Assembly (NCBI RefSeq): GCF_022669015.1 | Contig: NZ_JAKKSL010000002.1 | Location: 1 to 64,000 of the forward strand | Reading direction: 5' to 3' | Source of the DNA: Colwellia maritima | Lineage (GTDB): Bacteria > Pseudomonadota > Gammaproteobacteria > Enterobacterales > Alteromonadaceae | Length of the DNA: 64,000 nucleotides | Shown here: positions 8,784 to 16,864 of the stretch, piece after piece | Layout of the letters: each line of letters starts with the position of its first letter | How positions within the stretch are numbered: the first letter of the stretch is position 1 | Translations under genes and position numbers: made by a program | The notes under the pieces: model-generated | Database searches by the model: none | What the model saw: the letters and a program-made list of their open reading frames with translations, nothing else | What the model was told of the DNA's origin: nothing

Positions 8784-9115
8784 ATGTCAAGTGGTGGATT
8801 TAGCGCACCTCCGAGAGGGCCGGTGGGATTGTAGACGATAATGTTTGCTCAAGCTTAGTGTTTGTAACGAAAGTAGCAAATGCTGATGAAGATTTGATTG
8901 ACGATTTAAATGAAGGAATGTTGCTTGATGTAAGCCTTGTTATTGAAAATGGCGTGGAATCGGTTGCTATCTTATTTCGAGGTCAGATTTTAGGTGGGAT
9001 CATGAGTCATGGCTTTCAATTAAAATCATGTCTTAGCAATGATTTTGAATTTGAAGCGATTGTTTTATCTGTATCTATGGGGATCATCACGATCAAAATC
9101 CAACCAAGGAAGTAA
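8784..9115 (+). CDS. Small protein with Gly/Pro-rich N-terminus, probably one gene with a frameshift
   Basis: A strong ribosome site (AAGGAG, five bases before ATG 8784) opens a frame reading MSSGGFSAPPRGPVGL that stops at 8834. Without a frameshift this would be a 16-residue peptide. An overlapping frame, open from 8804 to 9115, reads GGIVDDNVCSSLVFVTK and continues for ~95 residues. Adding one base in the G/C run near 8820 fuses them into a ~110-residue protein. The stop at 9115 is one base before the next ATG, indicating translational coupling to the kinase/NDT gene. Its C-terminal part looks like a small beta-rich domain that I cannot name. Confidence 0.5.
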
Positions 9116-9116
9116 T

Positions 9117-10352
9117 ATGGAAATTTCTTTCGTAGGAGGCGTATATAAGGAAAACTGCGCCTGGCCTGCTAATTATGAAGTCTTAGGATCTCTTGGACGC
9201 GCTGCCTTGTGTGTTGTTCAATTGGATAGTTCCACAAAAGTAGAGTTAATATCTTCTTTTTCTAATGAAGAAATGGTGGAGCTAAAAGAGCGATTTGTTG
9301 GTAGGGAAGTTAGTGTTACAAACTATGAGCAACCCACAACCTATCTATTTTCATATGATCACCCTCTATCAGAGCCTGTTGTCGAGCCTAAACTAACAAA
9401 CGAAACCGAAGTTCAGAAGCTAGAGCTTGATGGTTTTGATGGCAAACAAGTGGTCATGTTTGGCATGATCGAAAAGGATGTAAAGATCAAATGTAAATCG
9501 GTTATTTATGACCCTCAAAACTCTGCCTCTCCTAAATTATTTTCTGCCAACGGCTCTTTGGCTGATGAGTTAATTTACGTTCTAAACCGAGATGAGTTGG
9601 GTAAGTATTATGTAGAATCAAATGGTGCTGAAGAATACGACATTGAGCGCATGGCATCTTGGCTGTTGGATAAGGAGGGTGCAAGTGCTGTCATTGTTAA
9701 ATGCGGTGCGCGTGGTGCGTTTGTGTTTACTGCAAAAGAAGGTGGAAAATGGCTTTGCTCATACAGAGCTAAAAAAGTCTCACCAATAGGATCAGGTGAT
9801 TCGTTTGTAGCAGCGTTTGCGCATTATTATTTTGTAAGACGATTTGATGCTTTCAAATCGGCAAACCTCGCTAGTGTTGCAACATCATTTTATGTCGAAC
9901 ATTCTATGATGGTGAGTGACAAACAACTTGCTCAATATCAGGTTAACTTGGTTGCAAATTCCTTAGAGAATGAATCGAGCAAAAAGAACATCTACTTGGT
10001 CGGGCCATTTTTTAATATGGGTCAGATGTGGTTAATCAACCAATGTAAAATTGCGATAGAAAAATTTGGTATGGAGGTTTTCAGTCCTTATCATGAATTA
10101 GGAATAGGGCCTGCGGAAGTTGTTGCTCAAGCTGATATCAAAGCCATTGATGAATGCGATGTCTTGTATGCACTTTTTGATGACCATGATCCCGGTACAT
10201 TGTTTGAGATAGGTTATGCGATTAAGGCAGGTAAAAAAGTCGTTATATATACCGAACAAAATAATGATGAACATTTGAAGATGTTCGAAGGGACAGGCTG
10301 TGAAATCATAAGAGATTTTGCTACTTCAATTTACACACTGTCTTGGATGTAA
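9117..10352 (+). CDS. Fusion of PfkB-family kinase and nucleoside 2-deoxyribosyltransferase
   Basis: A 411-residue two-domain protein. Residues 1 to ~280 are a PfkB/ribokinase-like sugar or nucleoside kinase: the anion-hole/catalytic motif is IGSGDSFVAAFAHY (about 223-236), replacing the usual TGAGD, and VIVKCGARGAFV is the family strand before it. From ~290 onward is a nucleoside 2-deoxyribosyltransferase: NIYLVGPFFNMGQ, FSPYHELG, a D...DECDVLYALFDD stretch, and DPGTLFEIGYA with the nucleophilic Glu. NDTs exchange or remove bases from deoxynucleosides or deoxynucleotides. The ATG at 9117 has AAGGA upstream and follows the previous stop by one base. The next gene starts 8 bases downstream, so these form one operon. 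Confidence 0.85.
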   Translation: MEISFVGGVYKENCAWPANYEVLGSLGRAALCVVQLDSSTKVELISSFSNEEMVELKERFVGREVSVTNYEQPTTYLFSYDHPLSEPVVEPKLTNETEVQKLELDGFDGKQVVMFGMIEKDVKIKCKSVIYDPQNSASPKLFSANGSLADELIYVLNRDELGKYYVESNGAEEYDIERMASWLLDKEGASAVIVKCGARGAFVFTAKEGGKWLCSYRAKKVSPIGSGDSFVAAFAHYYFVRRFDAFKSANLASVATSFYVEHSMMVSDKQLAQYQVNLVANSLENESSKKNIYLVGPFFNMGQMWLINQCKIAIEKFGMEVFSPYHELGIGPAEVVAQADIKAIDECDVLYALFDDHDPGTLFEIGYAIKAGKKVVIYTEQNNDEHLKMFEGTGCEIIRDFATSIYTLSWM

Positions 10353-10359
10353 CTTTGCC

Positions 10360-10959
10360 ATGAGAGGGATTTTACTGTCTGGCGGTATGGACTCAACTGC
10401 ATTGGCTTATTCAGAGAATCCTGATGTAGCCATTTTTATTGATTATGGACAAGTACCCGCTAAAGCAGAGCGAAGATCTGCAAAGAAGATCTCAGGTGAT
10501 TTAGGGATCGATTTTTACGAGATTACTATTGATTGCTCTGACTTAGGTTGTGGCGATTTAGTTGGTAATGACTCTTCAGAAATAGGTCGTTTTTCTGATT
10601 GGTGGCCATATAGAAATCAATTACTCATCACTATGGCCGCAATGAAAGCTATTAAGCTTGGTTGTACCGAATTAATAATTGGGCTTGTTGCAGGTGACGA
10701 TGAGTACCGTGATGGCTCTGAGGAGTTTATACGGTTGATAAATGAGTTGATTAGTTTCCAAGAAGGCGAAATGAAAATATCGGCTCCGGCAATAGGAAAA
10801 GGCATTGATGAGCTTATTATGAGTGCAAATGTGCCAGACTATCTGTTATCAAAAACTCACTCTTGCCATAAATCCAATTTACCGTGTTTTAATTGTAGAG
10901 GGTGCGGAAAGCAACAGGCGGTGTTTGATAAGTTGAATAAGGCATATTTTAACGAATAA
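10360..10959 (+). CDS. QueC-like enzyme (7-cyano-7-deazaguanine synthase family)
   Basis: A 199-residue PP-loop ATPase with SGGMDSTALAY at residues 7-17, the family YGQ motif (IDYGQVPAKAE), YRNQLLITMAA, and a C-terminal zinc site CHKSNLPCFNCRGCGKQ (about 169-185) with the C-x8-C-x2-C-x2-C spacing of QueC. Canonical QueC makes preQ0 from 7-carboxy-7-deazaguanine, ATP and ammonia. Here it is slightly short and diverged, and sits in an island operon away from queD/queE. It is therefore more likely a specialised paralogue, as in the QueC-like Cap9 of type IV CBASS and QatC of the Qat system, than housekeeping QueC. Confidence 0.85.
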   Translation: MRGILLSGGMDSTALAYSENPDVAIFIDYGQVPAKAERRSAKKISGDLGIDFYEITIDCSDLGCGDLVGNDSSEIGRFSDWWPYRNQLLITMAAMKAIKLGCTELIIGLVAGDDEYRDGSEEFIRLINELISFQEGEMKISAPAIGKGIDELIMSANVPDYLLSKTHSCHKSNLPCFNCRGCGKQQAVFDKLNKAYFNE

Positions 10960-10983
10960 AAGGCCCTGTAATAGAGCCTTTAA
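10956..10983 (+). terminator. Hairpin terminator after the QueC-like gene
   Basis: An inverted repeat AAAGGCCCT / AGAGCCTTT with a short loop overlaps and immediately follows the stop codon. It closes the 8784-10959 operon. Confidence 0.65.
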
Positions 10984-11014
10984 ACATTTCACTATTATTT
11001 ATGGTCGTGAGGTT

Positions 11015-11113
11015 TTAGGGGGGATATTTAGGCTTGTTTTCAGGTGTCACACGTCGCCTTCTATCTAAAGTTCCATCTTCTTTTTTAGGTTTTGGTCCTG
11101 GCTTTATAGACAT
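11015..11113 (-). CDS. Possible small basic protein, 32 residues
   Basis: A frame reading MSIKPGPKPKKEDG, then TLDRRRR, ending KPKYPP. It has an AAGGA ribosome site about 10 bases upstream (GAAGGATTTAATAAATATG on the minus strand). It lies ~135 bases downstream of the DNA glycosylase gene on the same strand, so it could be the third gene of that operon. The strongly basic, Pro-rich composition suits a nucleic-acid-binding tail. No family is recognised and a chance frame is possible. Confidence 0.35.
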   Translation of the reverse strand: MSIKPGPKPKKEDGTLDRRRRVTPENKPKYPP

Positions 11114-11247
11114 ATTTATTAAATCCTTCTAGAGTACTTCCTCTCAACATAAGAGGAATATTAACTTTCATCATAGTGCCATAATACATATGGGGTTTTA
11201 TTATTTAAAGTCAATATACTCTAATTTTCATATACAAAAAAGTTTAC

Positions 11248-12096
11248 CTACGCTAACGCTAATTCAGGTGTATATGTGTTTTTATTGCGGTTAATATAAA
11301 CAATAGTGTTTTTACTTATGATGCCATTTTTAACCTGCTCTCTATTTTCAAGTAACCGATGAACAGAGGAGCTTTTTTGCATTTCATACCAGATAACGGC
11401 ATCAAGTTCAGATGCTTTGACTTTCATAGCTTTGGCTAAATCGATAAATATTTGTTCAAGCTGAAGGTAGTTTTTTTCAATTGTTAAATGATCATCATAG
11501 AATCCGCCTAAAAGTCCTGCGCGGTAGATATGAATATCTAGAATAGCAACATCGTCAGCGTCTAACCAATTTCGAGCAACCCATGACGCAGTTTTAAGGC
11601 CAACGCCTTTGATTTGTAGTAGCCAGTTTCTTAGTTCTTGTCCTGAGCTAATAGGAGCCTCTTCATCGTGTAAAAATTGCAAAGCGTTAGCAATGTATTT
11701 GGCTTTTTGACGAACAAATCGGTATTTGACTGTTCGATTGGATAATTGAATTGGCTCGGTAAGCCATTCTAATAATTTAGATTCAGGGTGGGCTGTTCCA
11801 TCAAAAGCACCTTTAAGTTTGAGTTGCTCGTATGCTGCGATGCTGATTTCAGCAGTGATGGCATGTCCACCAAGTAGGCAGGCACCGACTTCTTCAACTA
11901 GTGTTTTCCCATGTTTGTATTGTAACTCTGTGCCTTCAATGCGTCTTGATAGGACACTATATAGCCAGTAGGCAACGGATGGAAAAGCACTAACTTTTCC
12001 CCATGCTACGCCTGGAATTACCATTTCTTTTTCATTGGGTAACTCCATTTGTACGGAGCTTTGACCCATATTGAAATGAGCTAATTGATTTTTCAT
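11248..12096 (-). CDS. OGG-type DNA glycosylase/AP lyase (HhH-GPD superfamily)
   Basis: A 282-residue protein whose C-terminal half carries the helix-hairpin-helix and catalytic loop LLQIKGVGLKTASWVARNW followed by VAILDIHIYRAG. Lys168 (in GVGLK) and Asp187 (in LDIH) are spaced 19 residues apart, as are Lys249/Asp268 of human OGG1, so it should be a bifunctional glycosylase. This family excises oxidised purines. The start overlaps the stop of the upstream methyltransferase by four bases (ATGA), showing tight coupling. OGG-like genes also occur in type IV CBASS loci, but no CD-NTase is visible here. Confidence 0.82.
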   Translation of the reverse strand: MKNQLAHFNMGQSSVQMELPNEKEMVIPGVAWGKVSAFPSVAYWLYSVLSRRIEGTELQYKHGKTLVEEVGACLLGGHAITAEISIAAYEQLKLKGAFDGTAHPESKLLEWLTEPIQLSNRTVKYRFVRQKAKYIANALQFLHDEEAPISSGQELRNWLLQIKGVGLKTASWVARNWLDADDVAILDIHIYRAGLLGGFYDDHLTIEKNYLQLEQIFIDLAKAMKVKASELDAVIWYEMQKSSSVHRLLENREQVKNGIISKNTIVYINRNKNTYTPELALA

Positions 12097-12761
12097 AATT
12101 GTTCACCTTGTATTGGGAACTCTGTATTCAGCCACTCCATAAACGCAGACCTTTCCAGTGGGTTCATACCCTTGATTTTTTGTTGAAGTCTTACTTGTCT
12201 TCTTTTAATTGTTTGTCTTTCTCTAAAACAATTTCCTAGGTAACGTGAATCGTGCAATTTTGTTGGTTTTTCAAAGTTAAACCATACGCACTCTGTCGCT
12301 TTACCATTTTGTGTCTGACTGCTGAAACTATATAAGTTCCAATCGTTTAAATAATGTTTATATAAATCGCTTTCATAACCAGAGATCATGACCATGCATT
12401 TCTGTTGAGTGAGAAATTGAAGTAATTTCTCATCTTGGTTATCACTGTATTCATGGCGATAAATCTTTGTCTTTCGTCTGGTAGAAGCAACATAAGGTGG
12501 ATCACAATATATGAGTGTGTCCTTGCATAAGCTTTCACTCTCAAGTAACTGGATAGAATCCATATTTCTTAAGGTGACATTTTGAATGTCATCAATGTTA
12601 TCAATACAACTTTTGTTGATATCGTTTCCGATATTAATTTTTGCTGCCAATTTATTCTTGATAACGATGCCAGATCCTAAAAACGGCTCGATATATTTTT
12701 TATGTGGAGGCATCAAATTAATTAGATGCTGATAAGTTTTCCCTTTGCCACCTGGATACAT
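12093..12761 (-). CDS. D12-class N6-adenine DNA methyltransferase
   Basis: A 222-residue Dam-like methyltransferase. The N-terminal MYPGGKGKTYQHLINLMPPH and EPFLGSG (SAM-binding motif I, about residues 42-48) plus the catalytic motif IV in IYCDPPYVAS (about 94-103) are intact. It is shorter than E. coli Dam (278), so the target-recognition region is reduced. The ribosome site is weak. It is the first gene of an operon with the overlapping glycosylase, which suggests that the methyl mark and the excision enzyme act together. Confidence 0.88.
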   Translation of the reverse strand: MYPGGKGKTYQHLINLMPPHKKYIEPFLGSGIVIKNKLAAKINIGNDINKSCIDNIDDIQNVTLRNMDSIQLLESESLCKDTLIYCDPPYVASTRRKTKIYRHEYSDNQDEKLLQFLTQQKCMVMISGYESDLYKHYLNDWNLYSFSSQTQNGKATECVWFNFEKPTKLHDSRYLGNCFRERQTIKRRQVRLQQKIKGMNPLERSAFMEWLNTEFPIQGEQL

Positions 12762-12957
12762 AAATTTTTTATTATTGCTTTACCATTAATTATATTATCG
12801 TCAAAAATGACGATGATTGCAAGCAATGTTTGTGGATTAATGTAAACCAAAGAAGTAATGAATATTTAGGTTATTCATTTCAATGGAATTTAGTTTGCCT
12901 AATGGGTAGGTAACATGTTATTTATTAATAAATAACAACAATTTAAAAAAACTTCCT

Positions 12958-14367
12958 ATGTATAAGAGATTATCCGCATCAGTTTCTAAGTATTTTAAAA
13001 GTCTCAGTAAATGGGACTGGATAATCCTTATTACTTTTTTAGGTGTTTTTTTCCTTTCATGGGGATCGGAAGTTTATGCGGTATCCAAAGCTGATGAATC
13101 CGTAGTACTTCCAAAAGTATCTGATTTTATTGTGCCAGAAGTTGCATATAAGTTTCTATTAGTCTCATGTTTACTCGTTTTTATTTCTAGTGTAGTTCGT
13201 TTTATTACAAATGATTCTAGTGATAATTCATGGCGTTATTTGGCTATTGTTGCATTTTCTATTGTTGGCTCGGTAGTTGTTGCGTTGATCACAAGTGAAA
13301 AAACTATGCCTGGAATTTGGGCTTTAGCGTTAGGGTTACTTCATTTAGGGTATTGGTGTTGGAGGCGTGAGCATATTGAAACGTCGATATATCAAACCTC
13401 AATCAAGACAACAACAGAAAGATTAGATCGAGTTGTTAATCTCATGCCGAATGAAATTGCTTTTAAAGTGATGGGTAAAGAAACAACTGCTGCTTACGGC
13501 ACTTTATCAGTGCTTTCTAAGATGTCTATTTTTGCAGATGAGATTGAGGATAAAGCGTTTATTGCTGAAACAGCACGTGATCAAATAAAAAAAGCGCTTA
13601 AGTCAATGTGTCATATAGCATCGCTATGGACAGTATCTCAGGCGCGATTGTTTGAAGCTAATATAATGTTGGTTAAGTCTTCTGGGGAGATCATGGAATT
13701 AGATAACCTAGACAAAGCTTTTGAACGCGGTAAGTATTTTTTCCCTGATATGACATCATTAGACAATATGCCGGATATGTGCGAGAAAGTTTTGCATGTT
13801 GTTCCTGAATTAGCAATAAGCAATGAAGATAGTGGAGATAAAGTTGATATATCTCCTTTACTTCTTCCTGTAGGAATGAAATCTACAACACACCCTGGAG
13901 TTATTAAAGGAGCACCTGAGGCCGCAGAAACGGGGTTAATTAGATCTATCGAAAATGTGCATAGTATTATTGATGGACTACCTAACAATTATGTCGATGA
14001 ACAAAAGAGAAAAATTGAAGAGTATTTTGAAGGACAAGATAAATGTGGTTCGATTCTCTCCATACCATTAGCAATTTTTCACAGCCCGGATAAAGATCTT
14101 GTAGGTGATGAAAATCAGAATTCTACAGTGACTGTTGACGCAGTTATTAACCTTTATAGGCCGGAAAAAGGGTTGATTAAGTCGGTAGCGTTGTTTCAGG
14201 ATTTCACTAAACCCCTTGTATTAATTATAGGAAATCTGTTATATTTATATAAGGAGAATGTTGAAGCTCTGAAGACAGTAGAGTCTGAAAAAGCGGAAAA
14301 CTCTTCGAATGATACAGTATCCGAGTCGGAAGAAATTGACACCGAACTGGAAACTGTTCCTGAATAA
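12958..14367 (+). CDS. Membrane-anchored protein with possible GAF-like sensor domain
   Basis: A 469-residue protein with four predicted membrane helices in the first third (about residues 20-41, 63-83, 93-113 and 117-136). A helical linker follows, then a cytosolic region from ~215 to ~430 whose pattern (CGSILSIPLAIFHS, then VTVDAVINLYRP, then FTKPLVLIIGNLLYLYKE) resembles a GAF-type sensor fold. The C-terminal ~35 residues are acidic and Ser-rich. I do not recognise the whole protein. It lies between defence-like operons and is followed by a small gene, so an abortive-infection-type membrane effector is one possibility. Confidence 0.55.
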   Translation: MYKRLSASVSKYFKSLSKWDWIILITFLGVFFLSWGSEVYAVSKADESVVLPKVSDFIVPEVAYKFLLVSCLLVFISSVVRFITNDSSDNSWRYLAIVAFSIVGSVVVALITSEKTMPGIWALALGLLHLGYWCWRREHIETSIYQTSIKTTTERLDRVVNLMPNEIAFKVMGKETTAAYGTLSVLSKMSIFADEIEDKAFIAETARDQIKKALKSMCHIASLWTVSQARLFEANIMLVKSSGEIMELDNLDKAFERGKYFFPDMTSLDNMPDMCEKVLHVVPELAISNEDSGDKVDISPLLLPVGMKSTTHPGVIKGAPEAAETGLIRSIENVHSIIDGLPNNYVDEQKRKIEEYFEGQDKCGSILSIPLAIFHSPDKDLVGDENQNSTVTVDAVINLYRPEKGLIKSVALFQDFTKPLVLIIGNLLYLYKENVEALKTVESEKAENSSNDTVSESEEIDTELETVPE

Positions 14368-14408
14368 ACTGGTCTAATAGTATGCTAGTTTTAATAAATA
14401 GGTGATTT

Positions 14409-14594
14409 ATGAGTAAAGATAAGAAATATAAAAACGCTCAGCCTACGACTTTTTATGTAGTAGAGCCGTCTGCTGAAAGTCAAACTAATCAGGAGCGTTT
14501 TGCTAGTCTGAAAAAGCAATATCAAAAGATGCTTGCACTTCAGGAAATACAGATGGAAGAAAGTGAAAAACTTGTAGCATCTGTATACGGATAA
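14409..14594 (+). CDS. Small hypothetical protein, 61 residues
   Basis: A charged, probably helical protein with no membrane segment. The middle (LKKQYQKMLALQEIQMEESE) has coiled-coil character. It begins 41 bases after the membrane protein, on the same strand, with an AGGTGATTT ribosome site, and is followed by a strong terminator. It is probably co-transcribed with the membrane protein. Confidence 0.5.
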   Translation: MSKDKKYKNAQPTTFYVVEPSAESQTNQERFASLKKQYQKMLALQEIQMEESEKLVASVYG

Positions 14595-14613
14595 ATATGG
14601 AATTCAAAAAAGG

Positions 14614-14640
14614 AAAGGCGCTTTTAGCGCCTTTTTTGTT
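14614..14640. terminator. Bidirectional hairpin terminator
   Basis: The stem AAAGGCGC / GCGCCTTT with loop TTTTA is followed by a T run. It lies between the convergent 61-residue gene and the Nudix gene. Confidence 0.85.
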
Positions 14641-14641
14641 T

Positions 14642-15064
14642 TTAATTTTCAATAAAAACAACTGGTTCATTGAAGTTCAAACTATGATCTAATGCCATTG
14701 GGATAAGCCATTGTAGGTTTGGGATGATGTTTTTGGGAATATCACTCACACTGACGAGAAAAACTTTTTCTTTTTCCACTGTCCTTGCTTTGAAGGCTAG
14801 ATCAGAAATAGCAAAAAACACATCTAATTCAAAATAGTTTGGTTTTGTTAGGTGTGCATAACGTGTCCAGTTATTTTCAGTGATTAACACGCCTGTTTCC
14901 TCTTCACATTCTCTAACCATAGCTTGAGTAGATGATTCGCCACTTTCAATTTTGCCACCAACACCGTTGAATAACCCCTTTTGCCATGCAGGAGATAACT
15001 TTTCTAATAAGACAACATGCTTTAAGTCTTTTGAAAATATAAATCCAGTAACATAGTTAAGCAC
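14642..15064 (-). CDS. Nudix hydrolase
   Basis: A 140-residue pyrophosphohydrolase with a full Nudix box, GKIESGESSTQAMVRECEEE (about residues 37-56), satisfying G-x5-E-x7-R-E-x2-E-E. The substrate cannot be told, but the N-terminus (LNYVTGFIFSKDLKHVVLLEK) and small size resemble (d)NTP-sanitising MutT-like enzymes. It follows the dGTPase on the same strand with a 16-base gap, so the two are one operon acting on (deoxy)nucleotides. Confidence 0.85.
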   Translation of the reverse strand: MLNYVTGFIFSKDLKHVVLLEKLSPAWQKGLFNGVGGKIESGESSTQAMVRECEEETGVLITENNWTRYAHLTKPNYFELDVFFAISDLAFKARTVEKEKVFLVSVSDIPKNIIPNLQWLIPMALDHSLNFNEPVVFIEN

Positions 15065-15080
15065 TGTTATTCCTCCGCTG

Positions 15081-16571
15081 TTATTTTATGGCCGTTAAGT
15101 TTTGAAATTCTTCTAGTGCAAATTGGTCGGTCATACCACTGATATAATCGATTAGTAACCGAGTTCTTGCATATAGCTCCATCATTTTATCATTATTAGA
15201 AGGTGATCCATTAGAGAATATTTCTTTTATGTCCTCTTTATATCTGCCTTTATGTTTGCTTGATAATTTGTGATAAAGCCTAGTTTCAATTGGGTGTGAT
15301 TTTAAGGTGTTATCTTCAACTAAATCTTTGAATTTATTGTAAGTTAATTCAACAAGAGGTGTGTATATATTGAGCAAGCCAGAGATTACAGCAAACCCTT
15401 TTAGTTCAAGGTTTTCGACTTCTCGGTGATTGAAAACATTATTTACGGCTATTTTTCTGAACGTTTCAGTTGCCAGGTTATATTCATCACTGCCATCTAA
15501 GAGTGATTCATCTAGCTCACCATGAAAGATTTGTTCATGGTTGTCTATAAATCTTTTTGCAGCATATTTTGATAGGTCATTTACAAGCGTTGTACGTAAT
15601 GTGAGTATATATGCATGCTCTTTATTGTGGTCTTCGTTTAGGTAATTTTTATATGCTTTTTTGGCTATTTTAAGCAGGTAACCACCTTCAACTACATCAC
15701 TTTTAACATCAGGATCTTCTTTAAAATTATTCCAAGTTTTGCTTATTTCATTGTGAAGTTGATCAACAGTTAAGATCCCCTTATCAACAGCGTCATCTAG
15801 ATCGGCAATACAGTAAGAAATATCATCAGCAGCTTCCATTATGTAAGTTAAAGGGAAACGACAGCCATCCTTAATAGATAATTCTTTTTGTATATCTTCA
15901 AATAGCTTTTGTTCTGAAAAATAAAACCCTGGTTTTTTCTTTCGGTAATAGAACGTATCTTTTTTCTTGGGCTTATCTTCGTATGCTCCGCGAGTATATT
16001 TAAGAAGGCAAGCTAATTGAGTATAGGTAAGGTTAAGTGATTGAAGGTTGTGTAACAGTCTTATTGCTTGTGCATTCCCTTCAAAGTTTGATAAATCTTT
16101 TACCAACTTATTATAATCAGGTTCATCTGAAAAGTTTGTTTTGAAGACTTCTGTAAGGGTTTTATTTCCCCATAAATTAATGGCTTCTTCACCAAAGTGC
16201 CCAAATGCCGGATTACCGATATCATGAAGTAAACAAGCAACTTCAATGGCGCTAACGAAGCCATCAATGTTTTCGGCTAAACCTAAGTTCTCAAGTTGCT
16301 CTTGTTGTGCAAGTTTTTTTAAAACAGTTTTACTGATGTATCGACCAACCTGCTGTACTTCTAAGGAGTGAGTTAATCGGCTTCTTACTGCTGCATTGGT
16401 TTCTAAGGGAAATACTTGTGTCTTTTGTTGCAAGCGCCTTACAGCGGCAGAGTTAATAGCGCGACCCCGGTCACTCTCCATCTCTTCGTTAAAACATCTA
16501 CCTTGAATGGAAGACGAACGAGCGCGAATTGTTTTTAATTTTTGATTGTAATTCATAACAACAAAGTCCAT
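15081..16571 (-). CDS. dgt: Deoxyguanosine triphosphate triphosphohydrolase
   Basis: A 496-residue HD-domain dGTPase that cleaves dGTP to deoxyguanosine and tripolyphosphate. It resembles E. coli Dgt closely in the N-terminal part (ESDRGRAINSAAVRRLQQK, then VFPLETNAAVRSRLTHSLE). The metal-binding HD residues are H68, H116-D117 (LLHDIGNPAFGHFGE) and the later EAADDISYCIADLDDAVD. The start could also be Met6 at 16556. dGTPases deplete dNTP pools and are known anti-phage proteins, which fits the location. Confidence 0.93.
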   Translation of the reverse strand: MDFVVMNYNQKLKTIRARSSSIQGRCFNEEMESDRGRAINSAAVRRLQQKTQVFPLETNAAVRSRLTHSLEVQQVGRYISKTVLKKLAQQEQLENLGLAENIDGFVSAIEVACLLHDIGNPAFGHFGEEAINLWGNKTLTEVFKTNFSDEPDYNKLVKDLSNFEGNAQAIRLLHNLQSLNLTYTQLACLLKYTRGAYEDKPKKKDTFYYRKKKPGFYFSEQKLFEDIQKELSIKDGCRFPLTYIMEAADDISYCIADLDDAVDKGILTVDQLHNEISKTWNNFKEDPDVKSDVVEGGYLLKIAKKAYKNYLNEDHNKEHAYILTLRTTLVNDLSKYAAKRFIDNHEQIFHGELDESLLDGSDEYNLATETFRKIAVNNVFNHREVENLELKGFAVISGLLNIYTPLVELTYNKFKDLVEDNTLKSHPIETRLYHKLSSKHKGRYKEDIKEIFSNGSPSNNDKMMELYARTRLLIDYISGMTDQFALEEFQNLTAIK

Positions 16572-16864
16572 TTGACAGGGTGAGTAAAATTTTTAATATA
16601 CAGTAGTTTAACTATTTAATAGTAAATGTACTACAAACTGTTTTTCATATTACTAAAAGTGAAATTTAGTGTAATAATAGGCATGGCTTTGTGTGTTTTA
16701 TCATGTGAAGTTAGGCCGTATCAAAGAGGCCAGTTCCCACGATAATGAACGAAATGGATATACTTTGAATAGATAGTTAATTCGCGTGGCGAATGTGTAC
16801 TAATAAAATTTACTCGACAAAAGAGCGTGGGCTTTTTGTTGCGTATTTTTGTATTGGTGAAGAC

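Noticed and set aside
9117..10959. Dpd-type 7-deazaguanine DNA modification cluster
   Set aside because: No DpdA (TGT-like) or other dpd helicase/nuclease genes are present; only a QueC-family protein is shared.
8188..12761. Type IV CBASS locus
   Set aside because: QueC-like and OGG-like genes are both present, which is suggestive. However, no CD-NTase or TGT-like gene is visible, and the two genes are in opposite operons, each with a different partner.
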